From positions 110,695 to 174,694 of IMG/VR virus record IMGVR_UViG_3300017917_003388: a DNA stretch of 64,000 nt; one strand, given 5' to 3'. This DNA is from a virus. The notes beneath the pieces were generated by a model. The model did not search any database, was not told the origin of the DNA, and worked only from the letters and a program-made list of their open reading frames with translations. Shown piece after piece: positions 35,449-43,155 of the stretch. Position 1 is the first letter of the stretch. Every line of letters begins with the position of its first letter. The translations under genes were made by a program, and so were the position numbers.

Positions 35449-36717
35449 TTATAAAGTAAAATTTCGTTTTGAAATAAGTGTACAATCTTCATTATTTGTC
35501 CCTATTTGTTTTTCTAAACTTTCCACCACAGATAATATCTTAGATGTAGGAATTAATAATTTAGAAAAACTAACTGGATTTCCTTCTACTGCAGGATCAG
35601 ACTCCATATTTTGTAATAAATTAGTTATTTCTTTTAAAGCACTAGTTAAATCACGTATTACTTGAGAAGTAACATTACCCAACATTAAAGGCTCAGTAGC
35701 TAATTTTTTAATTCCTAAATATGTTTTATCTGAATTAATTATTGTTTCTTTAGTATCTATATTTAATGATTGCTGTGAATTTAAACTTATAGATTTATTA
35801 GAACTAAATAATATACTATCATCATAAGAATTAAATAATAACCTACCAGAATCTAATATTATTTGATTTTTATTATATTTACTTGGTGATATAGGAATAT
35901 CTGTTTCATAACTAGTATAATTTTGGCTAGAAACTGATATTGGTATTACTTGATTATTACATAAATATATAGATGAATCATCATTATTTATATTTTCAAC
36001 TATAGGTTCCCATCCTTCTTCATTTTGTGATCCCTGACCATTACGTATTATTATTATGGGGTTACCATTTTCTTTATTACTAGACCAATTATTTTTACCA
36101 TTATTAACAGTACTTCCTAATCTAATTGAATTTCCAAATCTTCCTTCGTATATTATATCTCCTTCAAATGGTAATAAAGGATGAATATTTGGTTTTTCAT
36201 TAAATGTTTTACCCAAAAATACTCTTTCATTTTCACTATTAACTTGGATAGGTTCAATGGATGTTTGATTATAATTTTTAGATATTGGTTGTAAATATGA
36301 AGGATAAGCATTATGATGAGGATGATTCCATAATGCTATTAAATTTAAATAATATGAATTTAAAGAATTATTATTCTCACCTATATTAGTATTAGGTAAT
36401 GATATTATATATACTAATTCATTTATTAGTGGGTAATTTTTAATATTAGAATAAGACGGATAAGCAACTGGATTATTAGGATTAGAAGGATCAAATTTTT
36501 GTTTTAATGGCTGATTAACTAATTCATATTGTATAGCACCTAAAGATCTCCATCCTCCTAAAGATTTAAATCTAGGATGACTAGCATCTAAAATTATATC
36601 TAATACTCTAACTGGAACTAGATTATTTTCTAAAGAAAGTATTTTTTGAGTATGAAACCCATTTTCTTTATTTAGATTAAAATTTTTATTTAAAGCACTA
36701 AATCCAAAAGAGGTCAT
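35449..36717 (-). CDS. Baseplate central spike, gp5-like (no lysozyme domain)
   Basis: The 422-aa protein has an N-terminal OB-like region (VPVRVLDIILDASHPRFKSL, 33-52), LPFEGDIIYEGRFGNSIRLG (about 182-201), and a C-terminal beta-helix-like run of short strands (ILDSGRLLFNSYDDSILFSS, NKSISLNSQQSLNIDTKETI, INSDKTYLG). This matches the OB plus beta-helix plan of T4 gp5 and VgrG-type spikes. The T4-type lysozyme domain is absent; the neighbouring PG-binding protein may compensate. Confidence 0.75.
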   Translation of the reverse strand: MTSFGFSALNKNFNLNKENGFHTQKILSLENNLVPVRVLDIILDASHPRFKSLGGWRSLGAIQYELVNQPLKQKFDPSNPNNPVAYPSYSNIKNYPLINELVYIISLPNTNIGENNNSLNSYYLNLIALWNHPHHNAYPSYLQPISKNYNQTSIEPIQVNSENERVFLGKTFNEKPNIHPLLPFEGDIIYEGRFGNSIRLGSTVNNGKNNWSSNKENGNPIIIIRNGQGSQNEEGWEPIVENINNDDSSIYLCNNQVIPISVSSQNYTSYETDIPISPSKYNKNQIILDSGRLLFNSYDDSILFSSNKSISLNSQQSLNIDTKETIINSDKTYLGIKKLATEPLMLGNVTSQVIRDLTSALKEITNLLQNMESDPAVEGNPVSFSKLLIPTSKILSVVESLEKQIGTNNEDCTLISKRNFTL

Positions 36718-36719
36718 TT

Positions 36720-37064
36720 TTATTTTATATTTTGTATATCTTTAATTTCTTTTAATAGTTGTGTCTTCTCTTCTTCAGATAAACCTAAATCATTTGAGTT
36801 ATTTCCTCCTCCACTATTATTTAAACATCGTTGTATTATAGTAGCCATTTTAATTAATTGTTCATCATTTTTAACTCCTATTTCTAAATATTCTTTAAGT
36901 AATGGGACTATTAATGTTGCATCTCCTATATTTTCTACTAAAGGTTTTAACTCATCAATTAATGATGAAATCTGTTTTTCTTTCTTTTTTTGATTTGAGT
37001 ATATTTCTTGGAATAAATCTTTAAGTTTTTTATCCCCAAATATGTTAGATTCAAATATATCCAT
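36720..37064 (-). CDS. Small helical protein, unknown
   Basis: The 114-aa, Lys/Glu/Leu-rich helical protein (KKKEKQISSLIDELKPLVEN, LIVPLLKEYLEIGVKNDEQL) has a Gly/Asn linker (NNSGGGNNSNDLG) and an acidic C-terminal helix. It lies between the spike and sigma-factor genes. The upstream sequence contains TATAAATATAATAAAA on the minus strand, a good late-promoter candidate. No family recognised. Confidence 0.58.
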   Translation of the reverse strand: MDIFESNIFGDKKLKDLFQEIYSNQKKKEKQISSLIDELKPLVENIGDATLIVPLLKEYLEIGVKNDEQLIKMATIIQRCLNNSGGGNNSNDLGLSEEEKTQLLKEIKDIQNIK

Positions 37065-37096
37065 GATTTTAAATATTTTTATTATATTTATACATA

Positions 37097-37999
37097 CTAT
37101 ACATTTTGGAATTTTATATAACCGTGTTCTAAATAAAAAATATAATTGTATTTAAAAATATCATATAGTTTATCAGCTATTTTTGTTATTTTAGGAGTTT
37201 TAACATCTATCATTTCTTTAACATATATGTATAATGCTTTTTTATTAAAAATTTCTAATTTATCCCTCATTCTGAATAATTCTAAGATAGAATCAGCAAT
37301 TTTAGCATCTAATTCTTTAGGAAATAATGAGTATATATTTGATGTACAATATTCAACATATAAATCCATAAATAAAGATATTTTATCATTATTTGATAAT
37401 AAAACTTCTTTACTATCATCCAATGAATATGAATAATTTTTATCTTCTTCTAAAATAGTAACAGGTGAAGAAACTATCTTATTTTTATAATTTTTTTCAT
37501 TATATAAAATTAACCATCTTTTTACTATAGTACCAAAATATGAATAAGCTTTAGGTGGAGTTAAAACTTTTAATTTAGATAATATTTCGTCAGAAAGTGA
37601 AATTTGACTTTGTAAAAACTCAATAAAATTATCTATTTGTTGCTGATTTACTTTTAAAGCATAATCTACATATTTTACAAAATCATAATTATATTCTAAA
37701 TTATGTTCTCGTACTAATATTTTTCTAATTCTATCCTGTATATTTTGAGCATGATTATATAAATGTATTTTCTCTAAAAGAAAAATCATTATTTCATGTT
37801 GTAAATCTTCAATATTTTCTACTTCTGTATGATAGAATTTAAACGTATGGATTATATTTTGTGTAAGTTTAAAAAAAGGATAATTTATATATTGTTCATA
37901 TATTTTACTTTTCAATATTGTGTCATCTGTATTATTATACCTTATGATGGCATCTTCGGTTTCCTGAGTGAAATAGTTATTATTTTTCTTCTTCGCCAT
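37097..37999 (-). CDS. Late-type sigma factor (T4 gp55-like)
   Basis: From the second ATG (37999) the protein starts MAKKKNNNYFTQETEDAIIR; an in-frame ATG two codons earlier is possible. The protein has about 300 aa. IYEQYINYPFFKLTQNIIHT (about 38-57) and TFKFYHTEVENIEDLQHEIM correspond to sigma region 2, and PPKAYSYFGTIVKRWLILYN (about 147-166) to the core/-10-binding helix. This is the layout of gp55-like late sigma factors of marine T4-like phages. The many AATATTTATAATWAAA sequences before structural genes are its likely targets. Confidence 0.8.
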   Translation of the reverse strand: MAKKKNNNYFTQETEDAIIRYNNTDDTILKSKIYEQYINYPFFKLTQNIIHTFKFYHTEVENIEDLQHEIMIFLLEKIHLYNHAQNIQDRIRKILVREHNLEYNYDFVKYVDYALKVNQQQIDNFIEFLQSQISLSDEILSKLKVLTPPKAYSYFGTIVKRWLILYNEKNYKNKIVSSPVTILEEDKNYSYSLDDSKEVLLSNNDKISLFMDLYVEYCTSNIYSLFPKELDAKIADSILELFRMRDKLEIFNKKALYIYVKEMIDVKTPKITKIADKLYDIFKYNYIFYLEHGYIKFQNV

Positions 38000-38270
38000 A
38001 AACATTTATATAAAAATTATAGATTTGTTGTTGCATTTTGTTAATATATTTAAAAAAGAAACCTATTTCATCGTCACTATTAAATGTTCCTCTTTGGTCT
38101 ATTTCTTTAAGCTTAATATTTGTTTCTTTTACATTATTGTATAATATATACATTTGCTTATCATAAGATAATATAATTTCTTCACATTTTTTATTTTTTC
38201 TAAATAAATTAAAAGTTGTATATGATAATAATATAACTAATAATGTTAAAATAATAATTAATAAATTCAT
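37980..38270 (-). CDS. Single-TM conserved phage protein
   Basis: The 96-aa protein has an N-terminal TM helix (NLLIIILTLLVILLSYTTF, 2-20), then a coiled segment and IKLKEIDQRGTFNSDDEIGF (about 53-72). The 'D.RG.F.SDDEvGfFF' motif is widespread in T4-like marine phages, always next to the late sigma gene, but its role is not known to me. It overlaps the sigma gene by about 20-26 nt. Confidence 0.68.
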   Translation of the reverse strand: MNLLIIILTLLVILLSYTTFNLFRKNKKCEEIILSYDKQMYILYNNVKETNIKLKEIDQRGTFNSDDEIGFFFKYINKMQQQIYNFYINVYGEEEK

Positions 38271-38290
38271 AGTTTGATTTTTATAAATTA

Positions 38291-38320
38291 AAAAAGGTTA
38301 TGTTTTTTCAAACATAACCT
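38291..38320 (-). terminator. Rho-independent terminator
   Basis: An 11-bp stem (AGGTTATGTTT with AAACATAACCT, 38295-38305/38310-38320) is followed on the minus strand by a run of six T. It ends the HD-hydrolase transcript, about 35 nt downstream of the 38354 stop. Confidence 0.88.
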
Positions 38321-38353
38321 GAATATAATGATGTTATTTTTGATAATCAAATC

Positions 38354-39148
38354 TTATTTATCTGATTTAAAAAAATTGTTTATCACACCTTCTAAACCTG
38401 GTGTTGGTGTTATATTAGATAAAGCTTTGACTTTAATTGATGGGGATTTTTCTTTTGATTTATCTACTGATTTAACACTAGGTTTATCTTCTTTAAATTT
38501 TGGCAACCATTCTTTTTCAAATTCAATACGTGATGCCATTAAATCTGCTTGGTGTAATATATATGGTAAACAAGTTCTAGGTTTTTGTTCAGGTAAATAT
38601 GGTGATAAGTATTTTTTATTTCCTTCATCATATAAACCATCATGTGTTTGTATAGCTACCATTTCATTGAAAGTATAAGGAACACCATTTGATTGAAGTA
38701 TAAATAGTGATCTATCTGGCACTGAAGCAAATGGTATTTTATTATTGAAGGTGTAATCTTCACCTAATTTTTCTTTTCTCCATTGATCAGTTTGGGGAAT
38801 ATATGATTCATTTTCTTCATCTCCTATTTTCCCTAAATCATGATTTAAAGCTGAAAATATTAGTTCTTCTCTAGTAAATGAAGTCATATTTGCTCCTTCT
38901 TCTTCCCAAATTGATGCTATTTTTAATGAACATCTTATTACTCTAAGTATATGATCTACATATCCTCCTGGGAATGCATTATGGTATTCTTTTTTATAAG
39001 ATGCTGGCATCATTATTATTCTATCTGAATAATTATTATATAATTCTAATAATTTTTCTTTCCTAGGAGAAGAAAATTCATTATGAATGATATCTATTAA
39101 ATCATTCCAATTTTTTTCAATTTGTTCAGCTGTTAATTTATTTGTCAT
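38354..39148 (-). CDS. HD-domain phosphohydrolase
   Basis: The 264-aa protein shows YHNAFPGGYVDHILRVIRCS (about 55-74; H56 and H66 region), SALNHDLGKIG (HD pair, about 98-108), an IQTHDG motif and a final HQADLMASRIE (about 200-210). The His...HD...His...Asp ligand order is that of metal-dependent HD hydrolases acting on nucleotides. The C-terminal 50 residues are Lys/Ser-rich and disordered. A role in nucleotide turnover is likely; the substrate is unknown. Confidence 0.85.
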   Translation of the reverse strand: MTNKLTAEQIEKNWNDLIDIIHNEFSSPRKEKLLELYNNYSDRIIMMPASYKKEYHNAFPGGYVDHILRVIRCSLKIASIWEEEGANMTSFTREELIFSALNHDLGKIGDEENESYIPQTDQWRKEKLGEDYTFNNKIPFASVPDRSLFILQSNGVPYTFNEMVAIQTHDGLYDEGNKKYLSPYLPEQKPRTCLPYILHQADLMASRIEFEKEWLPKFKEDKPSVKSVDKSKEKSPSIKVKALSNITPTPGLEGVINNFFKSDK

Positions 39149-39153
39149 ATTAA

Positions 39154-39342
39154 TTAATAATTTTCTGGTCCAACAAAAGGTTCAGATTCAATATATAATA
39201 CACATTGATCTAGTTGTTGTTTAAGTTTGTCTAAAGTTTCATAATACTTTTCTTTATTATTTTGGTTAACAAACATATTTAAATGAGTAATAGTAGACTC
39301 CATTTGATTTAATTTATGCAAAACTGCGTTTCTATTTTTCAT
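39154..39342 (-). CDS. Small conserved helical protein
   Basis: The 62-aa protein, MKNRNAVLHKLNQMESTITH and onward to IESEPFVGPENY, forms two helices with regular Leu spacing. Similar tiny proteins ending in 'IE.EP' are common in T4-like marine phages next to the HD gene. Function unknown. It is transcribed with the HD gene, 5 nt away. Confidence 0.62.
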   Translation of the reverse strand: MKNRNAVLHKLNQMESTITHLNMFVNQNNKEKYYETLDKLKQQLDQCVLYIESEPFVGPENY

Positions 39343-39376
39343 AATTTTTGTTTTTAATTATATAAAAATTAATTGT

Positions 39377-39403
39377 GGAAATCAAATTTAATTATATTTA
39401 TAA
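39377..39403 (+). promoter_or_regulatory. Accessory-type promoter, plus-strand copy
   Basis: GGAAATCAA, then 9 nt, then TATATTTATAAA sits just before the ATG at 39411. It matches the minus-strand element GGATTTCAA...TATATTTAC repeated in the 43-60 kb region. Its strand agrees with the only plus-strand gene. Confidence 0.65.
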
Positions 39404-39410
39404 ATAAAAA

Positions 39411-39947
39411 ATGAAAATATCTACTTTTATCCTAATATTGATAATAAGTTGTGGATTGATGATAGATTTTACTAATAAAAAAATATATGGAGATACTGTA
39501 TCTATGCAATACTATTTTGATATAGATCAACCACCTCCTTTAATTTTAGACTCTGATTCTAATTTTAGATTACAACCATTAGTCGAAAATATAGATTTAA
39601 AAGGATATGAAATTGTTTTATCACTGAAACTATATTATAAAGATAAAATGGTAAAACCACTAGATGTTAAAAAAGGACCACCAATAGATGGATACTGCTC
39701 AGATTCTACAATAATAATGTTTAAATTTGATGATTTGGACTCTATTAAATTAGGGAGTGTAAAAAGAATGAGTTGTAAAATATTAGCTATATTTAATTTA
39801 CAAAAATCTGATAATATTAAGTTAAAAACTAAAACATTAGATAAAATATCTATAACTAATTATGTTACTGAAAATAGATATGATTTTGTAATAAAAGACA
39901 AAACATATTTTAATAGATGGATAACTAAATACAATAGTTGGAGATAA
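39411..39947 (+). CDS. Secreted protein, unknown; lone plus-strand gene
   Basis: The 178-aa protein has a signal peptide (MKISTFILILIISCGLMI, with a Cys at position 14 that could be a lipobox but lacks the usual context) and a mature beta-rich domain (IVLSLKLYYKDKMVKPLDVK, KLGSVKRMSCKILAIF). It is the only gene I accept on the plus strand. It has its own promoter-like element and is followed one nt after its stop by a 9-bp tandem repeat. A late-acquired moron gene acting on the host envelope is a reasonable guess. Confidence 0.72.
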   Translation: MKISTFILILIISCGLMIDFTNKKIYGDTVSMQYYFDIDQPPPLILDSDSNFRLQPLVENIDLKGYEIVLSLKLYYKDKMVKPLDVKKGPPIDGYCSDSTIIMFKFDDLDSIKLGSVKRMSCKILAIFNLQKSDNIKLKTKTLDKISITNYVTENRYDFVIKDKTYFNRWITKYNSWR

Positions 39948-39948
39948 C

Positions 39949-40134
39949 GTTGTCCATGTTGTCCACGTTGTCCACGTTGTCCATGTTGTCCACGTTGTCC
40001 ACGTTGTCCATGTTGTCCACGTTGTCCACGTTGTCCACGTTGTCCACGTTGTCCACGTTGTCCACGTTGTCCATGTTGTCCATGTTGTCCATGTTGTCCA
40101 TGTTGTCCATGTTGTCCATGTTGTCCATGTTGTC
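39949..40134. repeat. 9-bp minisatellite, about 20.7 copies
   Basis: The unit is GTTGTCCAC or GTTGTCCAT. In order, the last base of the 20 full units reads T C C T C C T C C C C C C T T T T T T T, so the array itself has internal substructure: a TCC triplet repeat, a C block, then a T block. All frames on one strand and one frame on the other stay open across it because 9 is divisible by 3 and no unit contains a stop. This creates spurious ORFs of Asp-Asn-Met/Val or Leu-Ser-Thr/Met repeats. Confidence 0.97.
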
Positions 40135-40203
40135 TTTATATCTTATCATCCAATGTTGTCATACTAACCCGTAGTATGAAATATACATTAAAGAGTAAGG
40201 AAA

Positions 40204-40653
40204 TCAAGTTTTATTTTTACCTAAAAATTCTTCAACTTTAATTTTAATATTTTGTAATAATGAACATTTTTCATAATGTTCTAATTTTTCAAAATAATCA
40301 ATTGATATGTTTATATTATGTAATAGATAAAATGTGGATTTTTTTGAAATACAATCTATATGGAATACATTATTGGTATCTATATTTTTAATATAATTCC
40401 ATGCTTTATCAAACATATATTTATTTTTTAACAATAAAATATTGTCTTTATCATTATTTAATTTTGTATTTTTTATAGCATTTTTAATTAATTCTTCAAA
40501 ATATTTCTCATTAGATATTATTTTATTAAATCCATTTATCCAATATAATGGATGATTTGAAAAATCAATGGGTAATGTTTCATCATTATCATCATTATTT
40601 GATATGATGTTATCATCTATGTGAGTAAAAATTTTAAATATATCTAAATTCAT
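40204..40653 (-). CDS. Hypothetical protein, unknown
   Basis: The 149-aa, Asn/Asp/Lys-rich protein has helical segments and KNKYMFDKAWNYIKNIDTNN (about 83-102) as its most conserved-looking part. There is a Cys in the C-terminal half but no metal site. It is separated from neighbours by non-coding DNA on both sides: the minisatellite downstream and a 180-nt AT-rich stretch upstream. Confidence 0.55.
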   Translation of the reverse strand: MNLDIFKIFTHIDDNIISNNDDNDETLPIDFSNHPLYWINGFNKIISNEKYFEELIKNAIKNTKLNNDKDNILLLKNKYMFDKAWNYIKNIDTNNVFHIDCISKKSTFYLLHNINISIDYFEKLEHYEKCSLLQNIKIKVEEFLGKNKT

Positions 40654-40834
40654 ATTTTAAAAATATTAAAAAAATATTAAATAAATTTTTTAAAAACTTA
40701 AATTATATATTTTAATAAAGTCTATGTTAAAAGATTTAAAGTTAATATAAATTTTTATTTTAATTAAAATATTAAAAATAAAAAAAGCCTCATATTTTAT
40801 TATAAATATAAGGCTTCTAATTGTATTATACTAA
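40654..40834. other. AT-rich intergenic region
   Basis: This 180-nt gap is almost pure A/T with several TTTAATTAAA-like palindromes. It contains the terminator at 40796-40815 and probably the promoter of 40204..40653. No coding frame or RNA domain was found. Confidence 0.6.
40790..40820 (-). terminator. Rho-independent terminator
   Basis: A stem AGCCT/AGGCT (40796-40800/40811-40815), extended by an A/T-rich upper stem, is followed on the minus strand by a run of T. It ends the HNH gene transcript. Confidence 0.75.
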
Positions 40835-41353
40835 TTAAAATATTAAATATTGTTTCCAATCTTCTTTATTTTTATATACTCTACTTATGAAATAGAAAGG
40901 ATTAGGTCTAAATGGTTTAATATTTAATTTCATACCTGCTTGTTCTGGTGTTTTGTCACCTTTCTTTAAATTACATGGAAAACAACATGTTACTAGATTT
41001 TCCCATGTATTTAATCCTCCTTTAGATCTAGGATCTATGTGGTCTAAAGTTAGATTTTTAGTTGATCCACAATAAGCACATTTATTATCGTCTCGTTTAA
41101 ATATATTTTCTCTTGAAAGTACAATTTTTCTATGAGGAACATAAACATATTTAGTTAAACGAATAACTGAAGGTTTATGGTATTTGTTGATACTAGTATC
41201 TAAAGTTATTCCTGTATCTTCTATTATTTCTGCTTTACCTTTCCAAACTAATTTAAAAGCTTGTTTGAAAGTAGTAACATTTATTGGTAGAAAATCAGCA
41301 TTTAAAACTAATATCATTGAGTTTTTTTTATTATAACTCTTTAAATTTTTCAT
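40835..41353 (-). CDS. HNH endonuclease-family protein
   Basis: The 172-aa protein has ILVLNADFLPINVTTFKQAF (14-33) and KLVWKGKAEII, the N-terminal domain of a widespread HNH family. A zinc-supported HNH core follows: CAYCG (about 92-96), LTLDHIDPRSKGGLNTWENL (about 101-120) and CCFPCN (about 123-128), with the catalytic His in the DH pair and the Asn-His-type helix. Possible functions are DNA repair, packaging-related nicking or homing. The second Met (residue 12) is an alternative start. Confidence 0.88.
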   Translation of the reverse strand: MKNLKSYNKKNSMILVLNADFLPINVTTFKQAFKLVWKGKAEIIEDTGITLDTSINKYHKPSVIRLTKYVYVPHRKIVLSRENIFKRDDNKCAYCGSTKNLTLDHIDPRSKGGLNTWENLVTCCFPCNLKKGDKTPEQAGMKLNIKPFRPNPFYFISRVYKNKEDWKQYLIF

Positions 41354-41397
41354 AATTTCATATTTATATTAAAATATATTTATTATAATTATTTAGT

Positions 41398-41469
41398 ACC
41401 CAATGTAGGATTCGAACCTACAAAAACTTGTTCCTAAGACAAGTGTGTCTTCCTTTCCACCAATTGGGT
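41398..41469 (-). tRNA. tRNA-Leu(TAG), short variable arm
   Basis: The acceptor ACCCAAT/ATTGGGT, a leucine-type D arm and the anticodon loop CTTAGGA are clear. The variable region is only about 5 nt, unlike normal class II tRNA-Leu. Confidence 0.9.
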
Positions 41470-41475
41470 ATTAGT

Positions 41476-41546
41476 ACACCGTATAGGACTCGAACCTATA
41501 TTAAAAGTTCCGTAGACTTCCGTTCTTCCAATTGAACTAACAGTGC
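41476..41546 (-). tRNA. tRNA-Arg(ACG)
   Basis: All four arms fold; the anticodon loop is CTACGGA. The A34 would need host TadA to become inosine for full CGN reading. Confidence 0.9.
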
Positions 41547-41551
41547 ATGTG

Positions 41552-41627
41552 GGTATTATGTGGGATTCGAACCCACGACCTCTAGTGCCACAAACTAGCG
41601 CTCTTATCCATCTGAGCTAATAACACC
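41552..41627 (-). tRNA. tRNA-His(GTG)
   Basis: The anticodon loop is TTGTGGC. The gene encodes the extra G(-1) paired with C73, the histidine identity element. Confidence 0.92.
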
Positions 41628-41633
41628 ATGTGT

Positions 41634-41705
41634 TCTCTTTTGAGGATTCGAACCTACAATTACCTGAGCCAAAATCAAGTGTCCTGCCAATTAGACGAAA
41701 AGAGA
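41634..41705 (-). tRNA. tRNA-Gln(TTG)
   Basis: Acceptor TCTCTTT/AAAGAGA, glutamine-type D arm and anticodon loop TTTTGGC are present. The T stem has two mismatched pairs. Confidence 0.85.
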
Positions 41706-41712
41706 GTATAGA

Positions 41713-41785
41713 GGTAAAGGTAAGATTCGAACTTACGTAATTTTGTTTTGCAAACAAATGCCTAAACCACTCAAGCCACTTTACC
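41713..41785 (-). tRNA. tRNA-Cys(GCA)
   Basis: Acceptor GGTAAAG/CTTTACC; anticodon loop TTGCAAA. A degenerate 5' fragment of a similar tRNA lies near 52015. Confidence 0.9.
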
Positions 41786-41790
41786 ATTGA

Positions 41791-41863
41791 GCTTCATATC
41801 GGGATCGAACCAATTCTATTTCTCATTACAAGTGAGATGCACCACCATTTATGCGTATGAAGC
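41791..41863 (-). tRNA. tRNA-Thr(TGT)
   Basis: Acceptor GCTTCAT/ATGAAGC; anticodon loop CTTGTAA; D arm GCATAAATGGTGGTGC is shared with the Gly tRNA at 41951, suggesting duplication. Confidence 0.92.
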
Positions 41864-41869
41864 TTATGC

Positions 41870-41944
41870 GGCTTATACGGGATTTGAACCCGTGATCTTC
41901 TGCGTGACAGGCAGACGGGGACGACCTGACTCCCCTAATAAGCC
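41870..41944 (-). tRNA. tRNA-Asp(GTC)
   Basis: Acceptor GGCTTAT/ATAAGCC; anticodon loop CTGTCAC; strong D and T stems. Confidence 0.92.
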
Positions 41945-41950
41945 AATTGA

Positions 41951-42023
41951 GCAAGTAGACGGGATCGAACCGACTCTATTCCTGATTGGAAGTCAGGTGC
42001 ACCACCATTTATGCGTTACTTGC
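41951..42023 (-). tRNA. tRNA-Gly(TCC)
   Basis: Acceptor GCAAGTA/TACTTGC; anticodon loop CTTCCAA; D arm identical to tRNA-Thr at 41791. Confidence 0.9.
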
Positions 42024-42032
42024 TTTTTTAGT

Positions 42033-42104
42033 ACCCCCTGTAGGAATCGAACCTACGACATCTTGTATGTAAAACAAGCACTCTTCCAGCTGAGCTAAAG
42101 GGGC
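42033..42104 (-). tRNA. tRNA-Val(TAC)
   Basis: Anticodon loop TTTACAT; acceptor pairs include two G-U; T arm GTAGG/CCTAC is perfect. Confidence 0.92.
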
Positions 42105-42110
42105 ATAAGT

Positions 42111-42185
42111 AAGGTAAGTGGGATTTGAACCCACATGCTCTTCATCCCAAATGAAGCGAGATAAGCCTGATTCCTCTATTACCTT
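42111..42185 (-). tRNA. tRNA-Pro(TGG)
   Basis: Acceptor AAGGTAA/TTACCTT; anticodon loop TTTGGGA. Confidence 0.92.
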
Positions 42186-42192
42186 ATAATGT

Positions 42193-42264
42193 GGATCTCC
42201 TCGGAATCGAACCGAGATTTCTTGTTCTTCAGACAAGCACATTGACCAACTCTGTCAAAGATCC
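42193..42264 (-). tRNA. tRNA-Phe(GAA)
   Basis: Anticodon loop CTGAAGA; acceptor GGATCTT/GAGATCC with one G-U pair. Confidence 0.92.
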
Positions 42265-42271
42265 ATATAGT

Positions 42272-42357
42272 GGAAGTGGAGGGATTCGAACCCACAAGTT
42301 AACCCCAAAGGGACTAGTTTTACAGACTAGCGAACACACCAATTGTTCAACACTTCC
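42272..42357 (-). tRNA. tRNA-Tyr(GTA)
   Basis: Anticodon loop CTGTAAA and a long class II variable arm, as bacterial tRNA-Tyr requires. One T-stem pair is mismatched. Confidence 0.9.
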
Positions 42358-42365
42358 ATTTTTGC

Positions 42366-42435
42366 GGTTCCCAAAGGAATCGAACCTTTGTATAAAGATT
42401 AACAGTCTTTTGTTCTACCATTGAACTAGGGAACC
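42366..42435 (-). tRNA. tRNA-Asn(GTT), overlapped by HNH gene
   Basis: Acceptor GGTTCCC/GGGAACC; anticodon loop CTGTTAA. Its first 21 nt are also the last codons of the HNH gene 42415..42879. Confidence 0.92.
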
Positions 42436-42879
42436 ATTATTTCTTATCTTTTCATGTTCTTCTCTATGACAATTAGAACATAATAAATCGCATTTATCTA
42501 CTTCTATTTTCATTTTCTCTAAAGAATATGAATTCGAAGATATTGAAAAATCTTTTTGTTTTGGATCTTGATGATGAAATTCTAAAGCAGATAAACACTT
42601 ATTATACCCACATTTAACACATTGGTTTCCTTTATATTCAAGTAATTTAATTTTAGTTCTTCTTTTCCAATTAATTACATTATTCACATTTTGTTTTTTT
42701 CTTTCTTGTTTAGATAATGGTATTCGTTTTTCTTTTTTTTCTTTTTTTACTAACTTTAAATTATGTTTATTTATATAATACCCAACTGTTCCTTTTTGAA
42801 TAGATAATAAATTACATATATCTTTAATTTTAATATTTTGTTTACGTAAATTTATTATTTGTTCTTCTATATTTTTCAT
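42415..42879 (-). CDS. HNH homing-type endonuclease inside tRNA cluster
   Basis: The 154-aa protein has an N-terminal helix-turn-helix (LRKQNIKIKDICNLLSIQKG, about 11-30), a basic linker (KKEKKEKRIPLSKQERKKQN) and an HNH/zinc core: CVKCGYNKCLSALEFHHQDP (about 88-107), then CDLLCSNCHREEHE (about 130-143). Its last codons and TAG stop use the first 21 nt of tRNA-Asn. This is a mobile gene inserted at a tRNA in the cluster. An ATATTTATAATAAAA sequence directly precedes its ATG. Confidence 0.9.
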   Translation of the reverse strand: MKNIEEQIINLRKQNIKIKDICNLLSIQKGTVGYYINKHNLKLVKKEKKEKRIPLSKQERKKQNVNNVINWKRRTKIKLLEYKGNQCVKCGYNKCLSALEFHHQDPKQKDFSISSNSYSLEKMKIEVDKCDLLCSNCHREEHEKIRNNGSLVQW

Positions 42880-42949
42880 TTTATTATAAATATATTAGAA
42901 CAATTTTAAATTCGATTACTCCTTTTATTTCATCATTTCAAAGATCTGT

Positions 42950-43023
42950 GATCCTGGAGGGACTCGAACCCACGTTTCCTACATTAAAAGTGTAGTGCCT
43001 ACAACCAACTCGGCCACAGAATC
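42950..43023 (-). tRNA. tRNA-Lys(TTT)
   Basis: Acceptor GATTCTG/CAGGATC; anticodon loop CTTTTAA. Confidence 0.9.
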
Positions 43024-43030
43024 ATTATGT

Positions 43031-43103
43031 AGTCAAAGTAGGACTTGAACCTACGACCTCTTGCTTATCAGACAAGCGCTCTAACCAACTGAGCTATATG
43101 ACT
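43031..43103 (-). tRNA. tRNA-Ile(GAT)
   Basis: Anticodon loop CTGATAA; one T-T mismatch in the acceptor stem; other arms good. Confidence 0.88.
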
Positions 43104-43155
43104 ATGTATGGGTTTTATTTTATGTAGAAACCCAAACTCGTAAACTACATTTGGT

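Noticed and set aside
38328-38678. Plus-strand 116-aa ORF
   Set aside because: It is the complement of the HD-hydrolase gene, which has clear catalytic motifs.
39949-40134. CRISPR array
   Set aside because: Units are contiguous 9-mers without spacers; it is a minisatellite.
39925-40174. Open frames of Asp-Asn-Met/Val (minus) and Leu-Ser-Thr/Met (plus) repeats
   Set aside because: They exist only because the 9-bp minisatellite contains no stop in those frames; flanking residues show no gene character.
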